A DNA stretch of 64,000 bases from Ricordea florida (lineage: Eukaryota; Cnidaria; Anthozoa; Corallimorpharia; Ricordeidae). This document shows positions 34,431-47,200 of the stretch, one piece after another. Numbering within the stretch: position 1 is the stretch's first letter; each line of letters begins with the position of its first letter. The stretch lies in assembly GCA_949710005.1 (NCBI GenBank), contig OX453282.1, forward strand, positions 459,501-523,500, in the 5' to 3' direction. Made by a program: the position numbers and the translations under genes. The notes below the pieces were generated by a model. The model was not told the origin of the DNA. It did no database searches and saw only the letters and a program-made list of their open reading frames with translations.

Positions 34431-35389
34431 TGGTGATACTTCCTTTCTATATATTGGATAAGGAGACCACACAATAGGTCCAGTTTCACAAAGGGAAGAC
34501 CTCCTTTCCTTTATCTCAATCGCGACATCGAGAAATCGAGAAAACGAAGCAAGATATCCTGGAATTATTGAAAATTCGGCCCATCGTCGGGTGTAAAAAC
34601 CTGTTACGTTCACGAGTGACGTAGAACAAAAGGAGACAAAACAATAGAGATTAGGAAAATAATAGTTGCGTAGCATTGGAAGAGAATACATTTCTGTTCG
34701 CTGTTGTATTAGCTGCCTGTCAAAAAGGCACGCGGTATGTATTCATGAAGAGAGGAATTTGGATACATGTGTAAGTAGAAAAGATTTTCATTGTTCAAGT
34801 CAGGTCTCCTCCCCCCCCACCCCCTCCCAAGGTTACGCTTGCCACTGTACAAAAGTCAAACTTCCAATACTGTCACCATTGTCAGACTGCCATATAACTT
34901 CCTATTATTTTAAAAATTTTAGACCTTATAAGAAGGGTCGTCGGAGTTTTCGGGCTTGGTTCCTCTGTTACACTCATATTCTTGTATTAAAGCCATGAGA
35001 CTTACCATTGCTACCATTAATAAAGCGTAACGCCCCTATGCAACAATTAATCAGAAATGTCGCCTGGCCTTTTTTATGGCAAAGGTAAGCCTTGTTGTAA
35101 AGAACAGAATTATGCTGTTCTTAAGTCGGTGATTTAACCAAATGCACGTGAAATGTTATCTCTACCACCCCTATACCCCTCTCAATAAGGGAATCCCTAC
35201 AGCGAACAAAACATACAAACTTGTTTGAGTTGTCACGTGCCTCCGTTGGCTTCAGCAAAAATACACGCCGAGGCCCCAGCCTCCCTTACCTGTAATGAAA
35301 GTCCCGGATGGTATAATCAGGCACTTTGAATTACCTTTCTCAGCGTTGGCAACGTTTTTAAATTTATTTTTTATATATTTTATATTTTA

Positions 35390-36000
35390 TCTGTTAGTGC
35401 CGTTGCTCGCTGGCAGTGTTCTTCGAAGCATAATGTACCGGCCAATTTGAAGCTTCAACACCCCCCCCCCCGGGGCATACTTTGGGCATTTGATCACTTG
35501 GCCTTCCCGTGGGGTTGGGAACTTGACAATCGCAGCTTCCTAGGTTGGGGGATTTGAACACATAGCCTCGATTCCATGTTGACGTGTTTATCCTCTCCAC
35601 GAGGCGAAAACAATGGCACAAGCCATCATGATTTCAAAGGAAAAGGTTGCGCTTTGGTTTCAATCTGGCTGTTAAAGAACGGGTTAAGGAAGCTTTGCTC
35701 TGTATTTGAAGTTATTTTGAAAACAAATAGAACCATCTCGCGTATTCAAAACTGTTTTAAGACTTGGTTTTATTTCACGCTCATTAGAAAAAGTAGTATG
35801 GTTTCCTGTTTCATTCCCGGGGTTTGGGGCATTTTAACGGCTCTTTGGTCCGACGAGGGGGAATTTGAACAGTCAAAAGCCACAAAATTAAAAAACCAGG
35901 GGTATGCCCGGAGGGGGATGTTGAAGCTTCGAATTGACCAGTTCATAACCCCCAGACAGTTACTGTTCTCATAGGCGCGGATCCAGGGAAGTTGGGGGGG
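35390..36000. repeat. Dispersed repeat, copy 1
   Basis: The stretch from about 35510 (GGGGTTGGGAACTTGACAAT) through AACACATAGCCTCGATTCCA, ATCCTCTCCACGAGGCGAAA and AAAGGAAAAGGTTGCGCTTT recurs at 36775-36980 with few changes. No coding capacity was recognised. It belongs to a repeat-rich 4 kb interval. Confidence 0.65.
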
Positions 36001-36325
36001 ATGAATTGGGTGACCAGTCACCCCCCTTTTCGGGAAGTCAAGTCTTCATATTTGGTCGATCATTAGGCTGATTATTCCCGCAGTATAGTGTATTTTAGTT
36101 GAAAGCTAGACTTGTTCTTATTGTAAAACTCCAGCTATGTTCTTGTGGAAGCGTCACTTTGATTGCTAAAAAGCGACGATTCCTTTATTTGCCTGAAAAC
36201 AAAAACCTGACATAAATATCGCAAACAGGAAAAATAAAATCCTTACAAAGATAAAACAAAGTAGCTGTCAGTTCTTGCAAATATCTTTATCTATATGGAA
36301 AAATTAAGTGGCCAATAAGCGAAGT

Positions 36326-36704
36326 AGTTGTTGCGAGAGAAAAAAACACACAAACAAACTACACGTTTATCCCTACAAGCCTGTTTCGTCAGGGGACGAG
36401 TGGGCAAACCACGAAACAGGCTTGTAGGGATAAACGTGTAGTTTGTTTGTGTGTTTTTTTCTCCCGCAAGAACTATAAATATATATATGTAAAAGTTGAT
36501 TAATCGTAAAACAGTGCTCAATACGTGAACGTAGAGCGAAGTAGTTGTTGCGGGAGAAAAAACACACAAACAAACTACAGGTTTATCCCTACAAGCCTGT
36601 TTCGTGGTTGCCCACTCATCAGGGGATATCCCCTGATGAGTGGGCAACCACGAAACAGGCTTGTAGGGATAAACCTGTAGTTTGTTTGTGTGTTTTTTCT
36701 CCCG

Positions 36705-36716
<12 letters not shown>
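36326..36716. repeat. Twin palindromes (fold-back elements)
   Basis: Two consecutive hairpin elements, about 36330-36475 and 36540-36715, share the arm sequence GTTTGTTTGTGTGTTTTTTC, ACGAAACAGGCTTGTAGGGA and complements. The second is nearly perfect, with centre GGGGATATCCCC. The second one ends directly in the (TA)n run. Confidence 0.88.

Positions 36717-36776
<60 letters not shown>
36711..36776. repeat. (TA)n microsatellite
   Basis: About 66 bp of uninterrupted TA dinucleotides directly follow the palindrome. Confidence 0.97.
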
Positions 36777-36780
<4 letters not shown>

Positions 36781-36985
36781 GTTGGGAATTTGACAATCGC
36801 AGCTTCCTAGGGGTGGGGAATTAGACCACCAAACATTTTATCACAGGTGATGGATTTGAACACATAGCCTCGATTCCATGTTTACGTGTTTATCCTCTCC
36901 ACGAGGCGAAAACAAAGGCAGACCAATGGCAGAAGCCACCACGATTTCAAAGGAAAAGGTTGCGCTTTCGTTTCAATATATGTAT
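36777..36985 (+). repeat. Dispersed repeat, copy 2
   Basis: Same sequence order as 35510-35665, with an extra insert around ACCACCAAACATTTTATCAC. The two copies flank the twin palindromes. Confidence 0.65.
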
Positions 36986-37485
36986 ATATATATATATGGA
37001 TATATACTACGTCACAGAGAAGCGTAAAAAAATACCCTCCCCACCCTTCACAATACCCTGGATCTGCGCCTGTCTTGATGTTGTTTTTTCTGTACCTGCA
37101 CATTGAAAAGTTTACATTTTGAAAGCAAGGACAGTGTCAGTAATCCGCAAAAGCAATAGCAATATTCCTTTACATTAAATATTTCCTTCTAAGCTTGCTG
37201 ACAAAATAGGAATCGTGCCATCCGTCCCTAATCGTAGGAATTCAACCCACGAAAGACGAAATTTCATCTAACAATCGAAAGTCGTTTCTTACAGCACATG
37301 TCCAGTGCGGGGAAGGGATTCAATAACTGGTTGAATTGATTATTCAACAGCTAGGCAATATGGGCACGACAGTTTGTACCAGCCTCTTTGAAAAGTTAGC
37401 ATGAAACTAGAAACACAATAATTGCGTTTATCGATTGTAAATACCAAGGGCCAGCGTCGATGTGCTTCACTTGAAACCCAAACGG

Positions 37486-38217
37486 TCACAAAGTACTTTC
37501 CGCGTCTGTGCCTCCTTGATGGGTAACATCCGGGAAACGAGGCTGTGAAGAATCTCCATCACTGTGTTTCTTACGTTGCGAAGGTGTCTTTAATTCCTGC
37601 AGACAACGACAGCAAACGCCAATGGGTTACGAGAACTTGATCCTGACTAAAATCAACAAGATTAAATATTAAACAGTTTACCTTCCTTTTTTGCTATGCG
37701 AACCTGACAGAGGGAAGGAAAGTAACTGTGTACTCGGTGGGGTGAGGGGTGAGGAGGGGGAGCTCCCTGTAATGGCCAAAGCAGAGAAGTTCAAGAGGAA
37801 CGGGCGGGCTCTTTCAGAATCTGAAGTATAGGGAATGGTAGAAAAATCCGTCATTAAGGTGTTTATTACACAGAGCAGTATCTGTAACGATCATGACAAG
37901 GATGCTTCCAGTTATAAGACAAATTCATAAGTCAGCTAGTCTCGGTAACCCCTGCCCGTCTGTGGTGCTGTATTTCTCTTGGGTTCTTCGAGTGGTTCAT
38001 TGGGCTGTATGCATATGCTGTGATTGGCCAGTTCGGTTTTGGTTTTGCGACAATCATGTTAAAACCGCTCCCTCTCTCTCTTGTGATTATTTTACCTTAT
38101 CACACACTGGTTCATAAGTGGGAGGTTGATCACTTTCTTGCTCCTTGAAATGCTTACAGTCATTGACTCTTTGAACATCAACTTCGGCTCTGCTGGTTTC
38201 CTCTGCATGCGTATCCT
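37486..38217 (-). other. aGPCR-B cytoplasmic tail exons
   Basis: Exon 38158-38217 is phase 0-0, has a strong acceptor (pyrimidine run, TTTAG) and a GTAAGC donor, and reads [20 protein letters not shown], a basic segment as expected after TM7. Exon 37486-37596 is also phase 0 in and reads [20 protein letters not shown], ending at TGA. A 3.3 kb repeat-filled intron separates these from TM7, so linkage rests on phase and composition. Confidence 0.6.
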
Positions 38218-41200
38218 CTAAAGAGGTGGAAATGTGTGTACATTCATTTGTTGCGTTAATAATAGGTATCCCCACCACTACTAATAAGATACATGGGTTT
38301 GAAGATGTCAAAAGAATTAACATTGCTCTTAAAGAAGAAGAAGAAAAAGAATTGTAGTAGAGATTGAAGAGACGTAAGTATCTGGTTTCAAGAAAAAGCT
38401 GCAAGCAACAGGGCCGTTCCAAAATTTCGTTATTTATAGCGCGCGGCGCTTTTACTATTGGAAAAGCGCGAAGTCATTCTTTCACACGCGACTTCGTCCC
38501 TAAAGTTTACTTGTCTTCAAACATGACGGGGTTAGAAGCGAACACAAGTCCTCTTAAATTAAGCCCTTTGAGATCCCTCTATTTTTTACCGAGTGGGGCT
38601 AGACTTGACTTTTATTTTAAGGTTATTTTACCTTCGGTGACTTATGGACTCTTAATTTGGGGCTCATGTGGCAAGACATTATTTAGCAGCCTTGAACGTA
38701 TTCATGTTAGGGCTGCAAGAATTGTCCATCGCCTTCACTGGAATATGTCTACTGAGGACGTCCTTACATGCACCAACTGGAAGTCACTCAAGCATATTTA
38801 ACTTGAAACGGGTTCTTGTTTTTGTTCATAACTGCTGCCATGGAAACTCCCCGGTTCCTCTCAAAGAGCTGTTTAACAAACGCACCCCGAAATATAACTT
38901 GCGACAGAAGATGTGCGTTTCGCTGCCCCGTCCAAGGACTGAGTTCTTAAAGAAATCTATTGCGTACCGTGGCGCCATCTTATGGAACTTTTTAAGTAAT
39001 GATATTAGGGCAGAAGATAATGTAAATAGTTTTAAACGTGAAGTAACCAAAAGTAATGTTTTAGACAATTTTACTTTATTCGATTAGTTTTTTTTTTATA
39101 ATTTGTAATTTTAACGGTTTAGATTGTACACGACCACATCAGCAACGCTGTATTTTTAACTATCGTGTATAAACAAATGCTTTTATTATTATTATTATTA
39201 TTATTACTGCAATTTAGTAATTCTTATATGCTGTGTCATAATGCACCACGTTTTTCTATTTCTAACATTGACTTGAAAAGTCATTGGAGTTAAGATTTAA
39301 ATTTGGTCTATGAGGTAATCGGGTCTGGTGCGGGTGCATAATAAACTAGTCCGAACACTTGAAATCCCAGCATCCCTTGCGCGTTACGTTTTCACTCTCA
39401 CTTTCATCGCGATGACATAGTGGCTACCAGCCTTCTGCCTCGTAGCCACAAAAACGACAAGGACGGGGGACAAGGACGTGGTTATCTTGTTTGATAATCC
39501 AAATTTCGCTTTACACACCCTTCCCGCCGTATAAAGAATATCAGCGCAGTACTGTAGACTTTTTACCTGTTATGCCGTATAACATGTTTATTTCTAGTGG
39601 TCGGTCTATAGAGCCTTGTATTGTGGCACCTCTATGGTCTTCCGTGTTGCTGGCTTTTCGTGAGGCCATACGTTCTGCAGTGGTCTGTAGAACAGAGCAA
39701 AGCAGCCATCATCAGTGTTTCTAAGGTGATTATATCAGATTTCAAAGATTCTGATTGGTTGAGAAAATCGGCTTATACAACCCAATATCATCAGCTCGCG
39801 AGAGGTGAATATAGAACTAAAGGCGCGGCTGCTTAAGCTGAGCCACACTTTCCATCTTATTATAAAAAGAACCATTGACAAGGTAGACGAAGGATTATCC
39901 CGAGGAGGGGTGGAGGGGTGTAAGGAGATTATTCGATATATTTTGATTCAGTCTAAAAATAGTCACCTTTACAGCCGTTGTCTTGCTTGTCACGGAACTA
40001 TACTCCCCCATCACTGGGGCGAGACAGTTCTCAAAAGTGGAATTTAACAACTGGATTATTCGCTCTCTATTTCTATGGGGTGATAGTTGATGAGGCCGAA
40101 GGCTGAATCGACTATCACCTCATAGAAATAGAGAGCGAATAATCTAATTGTTTTAGTAAAAATCATAATAAACAAATCATGTGTCGGTGAAAAAAAAACA
40201 CCAAAATACTCAATCTTCCTGCGAAACTTCGCTAAAAGCGCCCACACGTCGCCATTTTGAAAACGATCTTCAACCAAGTGCTGTCCAATGGCTGATAGTT
40301 TGCAGTAGCTCAGCCAATCAGATTGCGGCGTTTGCATTAGTCTACAAGTAGATTTTTATTAAGTTAGTATAGACTGAATCAAAATATATCGAACAAGCTC
40401 TTGCATCTCCGTGCCCCCACCCGATAATCCTACTCCTATCTTGTCAATTTAACAAATCGAATGTGGTTTAGTGTTGTCTGTACTCTTATCGACAACGAGT
40501 ACGCGTCATCACAGTGGTCAAAATGTTGTGGAGTCCACAACATTTTGACCACTGTGATGACGCGCACTCGTTGTCGATAAGAGTACAGACAACGCTAAAC
40601 CACATTCGATTTGTTTTTTACCACAATAGACACGTTAAAAAACGTCAAAGAAAATGTTTTTTTTTCAGAGCGTGACCAAGATCGTGACACAAAGAAAGAG
40701 CAAGCGTTGTCTATAACTTTCTCGCAATCTGATTGGTTTATTCCCCAAAATGAGCAGTTCCGATTGGCTAGTGCTTTGCGTGACACATTGACTCTTATCG
40801 ACAACGGCAAATTAGCCAATCAGATTGCGAGATTAGTAACAATTGTGGTAAAAATTCTTTTTATAATAAGATGGAAAGTGTGACTCAGCTTAAGCAGCCG
40901 CGCTTTTAACTGTATATTCACCTCTCACTAACACCGCCGCGAGAAAAGTCTCAGTTACAATTGATACCTTAGCATATTCAGTGGTTGACTGTAGAGTGCT
41001 TCTTCTGGTTCTCGCATTCTTGTCTTCCCATGTCCTAGATCTGCTCAATGAGTCAGACTTGCTCCACCACGGACGAGGTGCACCATGGGATTTTGCACGT
41101 GACTGACAACAGAGAATGCGTAAATACTCGGCGCGCACCTGTGATCGGGAAATGGTCACATGACATGTGAGAAAAGGGAATCAAACTGAATCACTGGTAT

Positions 41201-44200
41201 TAACTCCCACAGAGGGTTTTGTTTTTTTATAACCCAAGCAATGCTATGCAGACTGTACTGTGGAATAGTCTTCCCTCAGATATTCGACAGTCGTCCTGTC
41301 TTAATAAATTTAAATCTAAGTTACAGAATTAAAAGTTTAATAGTAGTCTCATTACTTTAAGTCTTATTTTGTTTCCATACACGGCTACCTTGTAAAGCAG
41401 GTTTTAACAGTAATACATTTTAACGTTTGATTTAGTTAGGTAGTTAGATTTATTTAATTCAATATTGTAAATTGCTAAAGAAAATACCGTGTCTAAATAA
41501 AGATTTTACTTTACCTATGATTTGTTGGAAAGCTACAAAACACATAAATAAGGGAAAGCTGTTTACCATTTCGTCGCCAATGCAGTGAAAGAGGAATATC
41601 AAAAGTCCCTAACAAGAAAATAAGGTACAACATCAACTTTAGCTCCTCGTGCGGCCAGAGCAACTACAGATACAGTTCGTGTTTGATTGAAAATAGTGGC
41701 GAAATTTCTGTCTCGGTTAGCCTGTTGCTATCAGCCTGGGTATTATCGCGAAAAACCAGGATTTGCCCTTTAGCAAATCATCCTACAAAGTGAGGAGGCC
41801 CGTCTTTCGTTGCGATAAAAAAAAATTATTTACCGCATAATAGAAGAATGGCTACTGGTGGGTACAGGGAGCCTGGCGATGGGATCAGCGGAAATAACTC
41901 AAAATCCAAAGTCAGTCAACACAGCTTACAAAATGTTTACTAGTGAAAAATATCCGAGAAAAGGTGTAACACAACTGTTAATTTTTGATAAAAGATACCT
42001 ACCTGAAGAGTGTTGAAAATATTAAATAAATACGCCATGAATATAGTTTCCTCATTTATCACAAAAACGCCGAGAATCCACGTCAGGCCGAGAAGGCAAG
42101 AAAGCAATGCACAGCCTCGACTCCAATACCTGTCGCAGCATGAAAACAAAACACAGTTTAAAATATACGGCAAGAAGCGAAATATAAAGCATATAATCAC
42201 TATAATGTCAAAAGACCTTATCTGTTGTATCCTTGTCTCATTCTGTGCCACTCTTCTGCTATTGGCCATCACTATGAATATCCGCCCCAAGCAAATACAA
42301 TTAAACTACAAAAGAAAAAGATTGGGAGTTTAGATGACATTGAATCATTTCGTACAGCTTTATACAGTGTAGTGAATACTGTGCGTAACCCGTGATTAGT
42401 CACCAGCCATAACCAATGAGAATCATGCTGAAGTCATCATGGTAATGCACAATTTTGAAAATGTTTTCGCAGTCATTGTGGATATCGAGGATACTGAGGA
42501 TACCGAATCGAAACAATGTCCCTGGCGACTGAGAAACTGCGACCCCTGTTCCACTTTTTGTTGGATCACTCCTTATTTTGACGTCATCTACGTTGTATAA
42601 CTAAACATACACACGGAAAAATACAGTTTAGAAAAGACAACAGGAGAGGGATTATGCGACCACAATTCAAATCCAAACAGAAATGAATGGCAAAGTTCAG
42701 GTCTGAGATGCTTCACGCACACTTGTATACAACGCAGCATTTTATGAAAACATTGCTGCGCTTTTAACAATAAGCCGGCTACTCACCAAACAAATAAGCA
42801 GCACTGGAGCTACAAACGCCCAGGTAAAATGTCTCTCAAGAGAAAGCCAGCAGCTACAAGGAAATACAAAGTAAATAGCAAGGAAATGTCAATCTAACAC
42901 AGGACCGCCCGGGGTAAATTTTCTTTGGGATATGAAATAAATATCTGCTGATTAAAATAACTAAAATAACTAATATTATTATGAAGCGACACCAGAATTA
43001 GTCAATACTTACAAAGCCTCTGTCCCGTATCCTTGGTGAAAGAATCCAGCACACACTGATACAACTACAGCTGGAATACCTGAAAAGGAAAATCACGAAC
43101 CAAAAATAAATGAAATGTTTTAATATTTCGCCTCCCTTGTATCAGGCGACCTCGCCCAATAGTGAGACGCTACAGTGTATATTACCTCTCAAATTGTTTT
43201 CACTGTCGCAGTTCCATTATCTACGACAGCCCAAAAGGGTCACCAACCATTTTTGTTTTGCCGCTTTTTGTAAATTTCGTTTTTGTTTTGCTTCTTGTTT
43301 TTAGAACGTTTGCTTTTGTTTTCTTTTTTGTACATTTCGTTTCTGTTTTGCTTTTTGTTTTTTAACCTTCATTTTTGTTTTCTTTTTAGTAAATTTCGTT
43401 TTTGCTTTTCTTCGGTTTTTTTTAACCTTTGCTTTTTTTTGTTTAAAAGTTTGAAAAATAAAAAGCAAAACAAAAAAAACAAAAAAAAAAAACAAAAAAC
43501 AAAACCGAACCAAAACCTGAAAGCAAAAACAAAAGTTAAAAAAAGCAAAAGAAAAGCAAAAGCGAAATTGACCAAAAACAAAAAAAAAACGAAGGTTAAA
43601 AAAACAAAAAGCAAAACAAGAGAGTAAAATTGCTGTCACCTAACTAACACTTCATATACAAGCAACATATGTATGAAACGCGTATTTTCAAGCTGAGTGT
43701 GTAAATGGCGTTGGGTTCAGTTCAGCAGCTAATAACATTACAATGGAACGCAATACCAAGATAGAAATCAAGCCACGTAGGAGTGCAAAGTGAACTAAAA
43801 ACTTCAGCTTGTCGGGAGTGGTGTGGGTAAGATTCCTAGCGGGTAAAAAGGATCGTCTGGCGTAACAAAGCAAGAGAAGATAAAGTTAAAAGGGTACGAA
43901 TTCAAGTCCTGATCAATACCAGGGAACTTGGAGATGCTATTCTCACCCCAGCCGCAGAGTAAAAACATCGCTCTGTCTCTTGAAGGCCTGTTTTTGCTAT
44001 GAAAGATCTTCACCAACAGTAGATAAAGTACGACTCCTTCAAGCGCCATCCAACAAAACGATACGAGGAATAAATAATGTAATGTGACGGCTATGAGCTT
44101 ACAGACCAGCTGCGAAAAGAAAGCACGTCGATTAGACAGTTGGTGAAAAAAGTCTGCTTAAAGTCTCTCGTTCTCTTTTACAACTTTACGTTTATTATCC

Positions 44201-47200
44201 TCCTCCTCCTCATGCTACCTAAAAGTACGATGTGACATTGACACTACTCACAAGTCTGATCTCATTATAATCCAAATAAAGTCATCATAAATCAGTTATG
44301 CTAAATGATGAATCGAAAATGATGGCAATTAACGAATCGAATGTGGTTCAGCGTTGTCTGTGCTCTTATGGACAGCGAGTATGCGTCATCACAGTGGACT
44401 TGGCTGCGCCTCGTGAGTCCACAACATTTTGACCACTGTAATGACGCATATCGTTGTCGGGAAGAGTACAGACAACGCTAAACCACATTCAATTTGTTTT
44501 TTACCGCAATATCAACGTCAAAGAAAATGTTTTCCTTCAGAGCGTGACCAAGATCGTGACACAAAGAAAGAGCAAGCGTTGTCTATAACTTTCTCGCAAT
44601 CTGATTGGTTTATTCCCCAAAATGAGCGTTTCTGATTGGCTATTGCATTGTGTGACACATTGACGCGAGTAGCGTTGTCTGGACTCTTATCGACAACAGC
44701 AAATTAGCCAATCACATTGCGAGGTTAGTTGCAACTGTGGTAAAATATAAATTTCCCTGATTTCTTCTCAAATCAGGCAAAATAAGAGAAATTATTCCCG
44801 TTGTTGTTGTACGTGGCTTTGTTTGCATGGAAACCTGTTTCGTAAGTAAGGTAGCTAATTGATGAAGAGAGCATTGAACCGATATCGCAAAGTCATCGGT
44901 TGGAATCCTGTTCAAGCCTGAATTTGTTCAGGTCTTATCTTGGCAACTACTTAACTTGCTCACATAACTGAGACGATCTTTCACTTAATATGTTTGACGA
45001 AGTTTGATATTTGTGGGGAAATAATTATGATAATCCATTATCACAACTCATACGTCTTCAAAATAAAGCAGTTAGAATAATGAATGACGTTCCTTTACGA
45101 GATCATATCACTCCTCATTATGTTCATCTAGGTTTATTAAAATTTCGTGATATTGTTAAAATTTACAATTGTTTGTTTTTATATGATTATGTCTCTGATA
45201 ATAAGCCGTGTAATTTTCCATTATTTCTTGTATCTGAGCAACATGATTATTTTACACGAAGTGCATCTGCTCAGCAATTACACATTGCCCACTCAAGAAT
45301 TAATATTCGAAAGTTTTGCCCTACCGTCATTGGAAAATACTATTGGAACGATCTCCCCATTTCTATTCGCAATAAATCATCGAAAATCCTGTTCAAAAAG
45401 GCACTTAAAATATATTATCTTGCTCAGTATTGACTTGTGTGTGTGTGTGTGTGTGTGTGCGTGTTTGTGTTTTAATGAAAAGCAAAACTGCCAAAGAATA
45501 AAGTCAATCTTGTTAAAGGGCCATGATTAGCTTACTACAATGTGCCCTTCTCCATTCTAATTTTCTTCTTTTATTATTATTATTATGTACGTGTAGTTTA
45601 ATCAACTTTGTACCAATTGATATTGTACAACTAATGTATTGTTGATATTGTACAACTATTGTATTATTGTACAACTAATGTATTATAGGATGGAGTAAAA
45701 AGAAAAAAAGAAAAAAAAAAAAGAAAAAAGAAAGTTTGAGCACAGAAGTAAAACCCGTAGGACCTCTTTTAACCTTGGACAGGAGCCCATTGCCATTAAT
45801 GGGTTCCTGCCTGGGATGTGACAGTTCTAGGTGTAGAGTTTTCAGCCACCTACATGTTGCAGAGTTTTGTTTCGAAACAAGAAGTTTATTAGTCGGACCC
45901 CAATTTCTACATCTCAAACATTAAATGACAAATAAAATTTACCTGGTTCTGAGTCTTGTTAATACCAAACAGAAACAAAGTCTCCGCTAAACATAACGAA
46001 AAAGCCAAATTCGCGTGAACGAAGTATCGAAGGCGGACGTTTCGAAACCTGCAAATTTTATAAAAATGTTAAAACTGACCAGTAGATTAATTCTACCCAA
46101 AATACTAAAACACTGACCAGTAGGCAGGTAATGAGACTATTGAGAAAAATACTAAGACCACACTTTTCAAACTAACACAAAAGGCGGAGTTTGGCGCCCC
46201 ACTAAAAAAAGCACATGTCAGCTATTAAAATCACTTAAAAAGAACGTTACGGTAGGTTTGGCGAAACGTTTAAAAAATTTTGACTCTCCTTTATTTGATA
46301 TCCGTTTTACATCGTTTAGCTGGATCAATGTCAGTATCTAAGCAACTGTGTACTTACCCCTCCCCTAACCCAACAAGTTATGATATAAAGTCAAACGTTA
46401 GCGTTAATGTTGGGTCAGGGGAGGGGTAGGTGCATAGTTACCCAGATACTGACATTGACCCGTTTGGCTTTTGAGAAAAATAGGAAAGAACTGGACACCA
46501 GCGATTAAGTAGAAAACGAGGTGGTGGGAAGAAGGTGCAAATTGCCCCACTCCACCCTGGGAAACATACGCGGGTTTTTCTGGTTGATTAGACAGACTAA
46601 CCCAGTCAATACTACAGTTTATGATCATTCCCGAAACCTACCCTTCCCTCACTGTTACCGACAAAACTCACCTGAGAAATGTGAACGTGAGGAAGCAAAT
46701 GAACAGAGCCACGATGGAGATACTAATGCCGATAAAAGACACTAAACTCAACACAGACTGGTGTTTCTGGTGTAAGCAAGAAAAAGAAAATGTTACATTC
46801 TGTCTCGTTCTAAAATCTTCCAAATTGTAGTGGACGTAAACAGCTGTCAATCACAGCTGTCAGGCATTGTAAGATATTGGCACGCGTCTTCAGGAGGCTC
46901 CTATTGGCAGATTACATTATTTTTATCTGCTCAAAAATACGACTTTTTCTTCATGACAAGAATGCTCTTCAGTTCCTTTTTTTTTAGAAATTTGTTTGAC
47001 ATCTTAGTTAGTATTGACGGGATATTATTCTTTATTCTTGTTTTTTTTTGTGTGTGTTTGAGGGACCCTCTGCCTAGGTCTTATAGTGCTATGACCTGTG
47101 CAATGGCAGAGCGACATGTGATACTTCTTGTATGTTCCGAGCAGCGTTGAGGTCAGCGGTGTCAACCCAGCGAAGTTACTCACCATGACAGGACTCTCCT

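Larger units (their letters stand above)
41567..46766 (-). other. aGPCR-B seven-transmembrane domain
   Basis: TM1 46672-46766 ([19 protein letters not shown]). TM2 45943-46048 ([20 protein letters not shown]). TM3 43947-44109 ([20 protein letters not shown], then LLLVKIF). TM4 43013-43079 ([20 protein letters not shown]). TM5 42787-42853 and 42217-42305 ([19 protein letters not shown]). TM6-7 42003-42129 ([21 protein letters not shown]). TM7 end 41567-41608 ([13 protein letters not shown]). These match the family B2 landmarks, including the TM3/ECL2 cysteine pair. Confidence 0.92.

Noticed and set aside
36326..36716. A CRISPR-like or microRNA hairpin locus
   Set aside because: The repeats are long perfect palindromes with transposon-like structure and a (TA)n end in a metazoan genome; there are no spaced direct repeats and no reason to assume a miRNA.
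38087..38422. A 111-codon minus-strand frame containing a QPPTYEPV motif and a hydrophobic stretch
   Set aside because: The acceptors available for that frame do not fit the phase of neighbouring exons. A better exon in another frame (38158-38217), with a strong acceptor and donor, explains the region.
43283..43639. Lys-rich and Phe-rich frames on both strands
   Set aside because: They are translations of the T-rich/A-rich inverted repeat and have no domain content.
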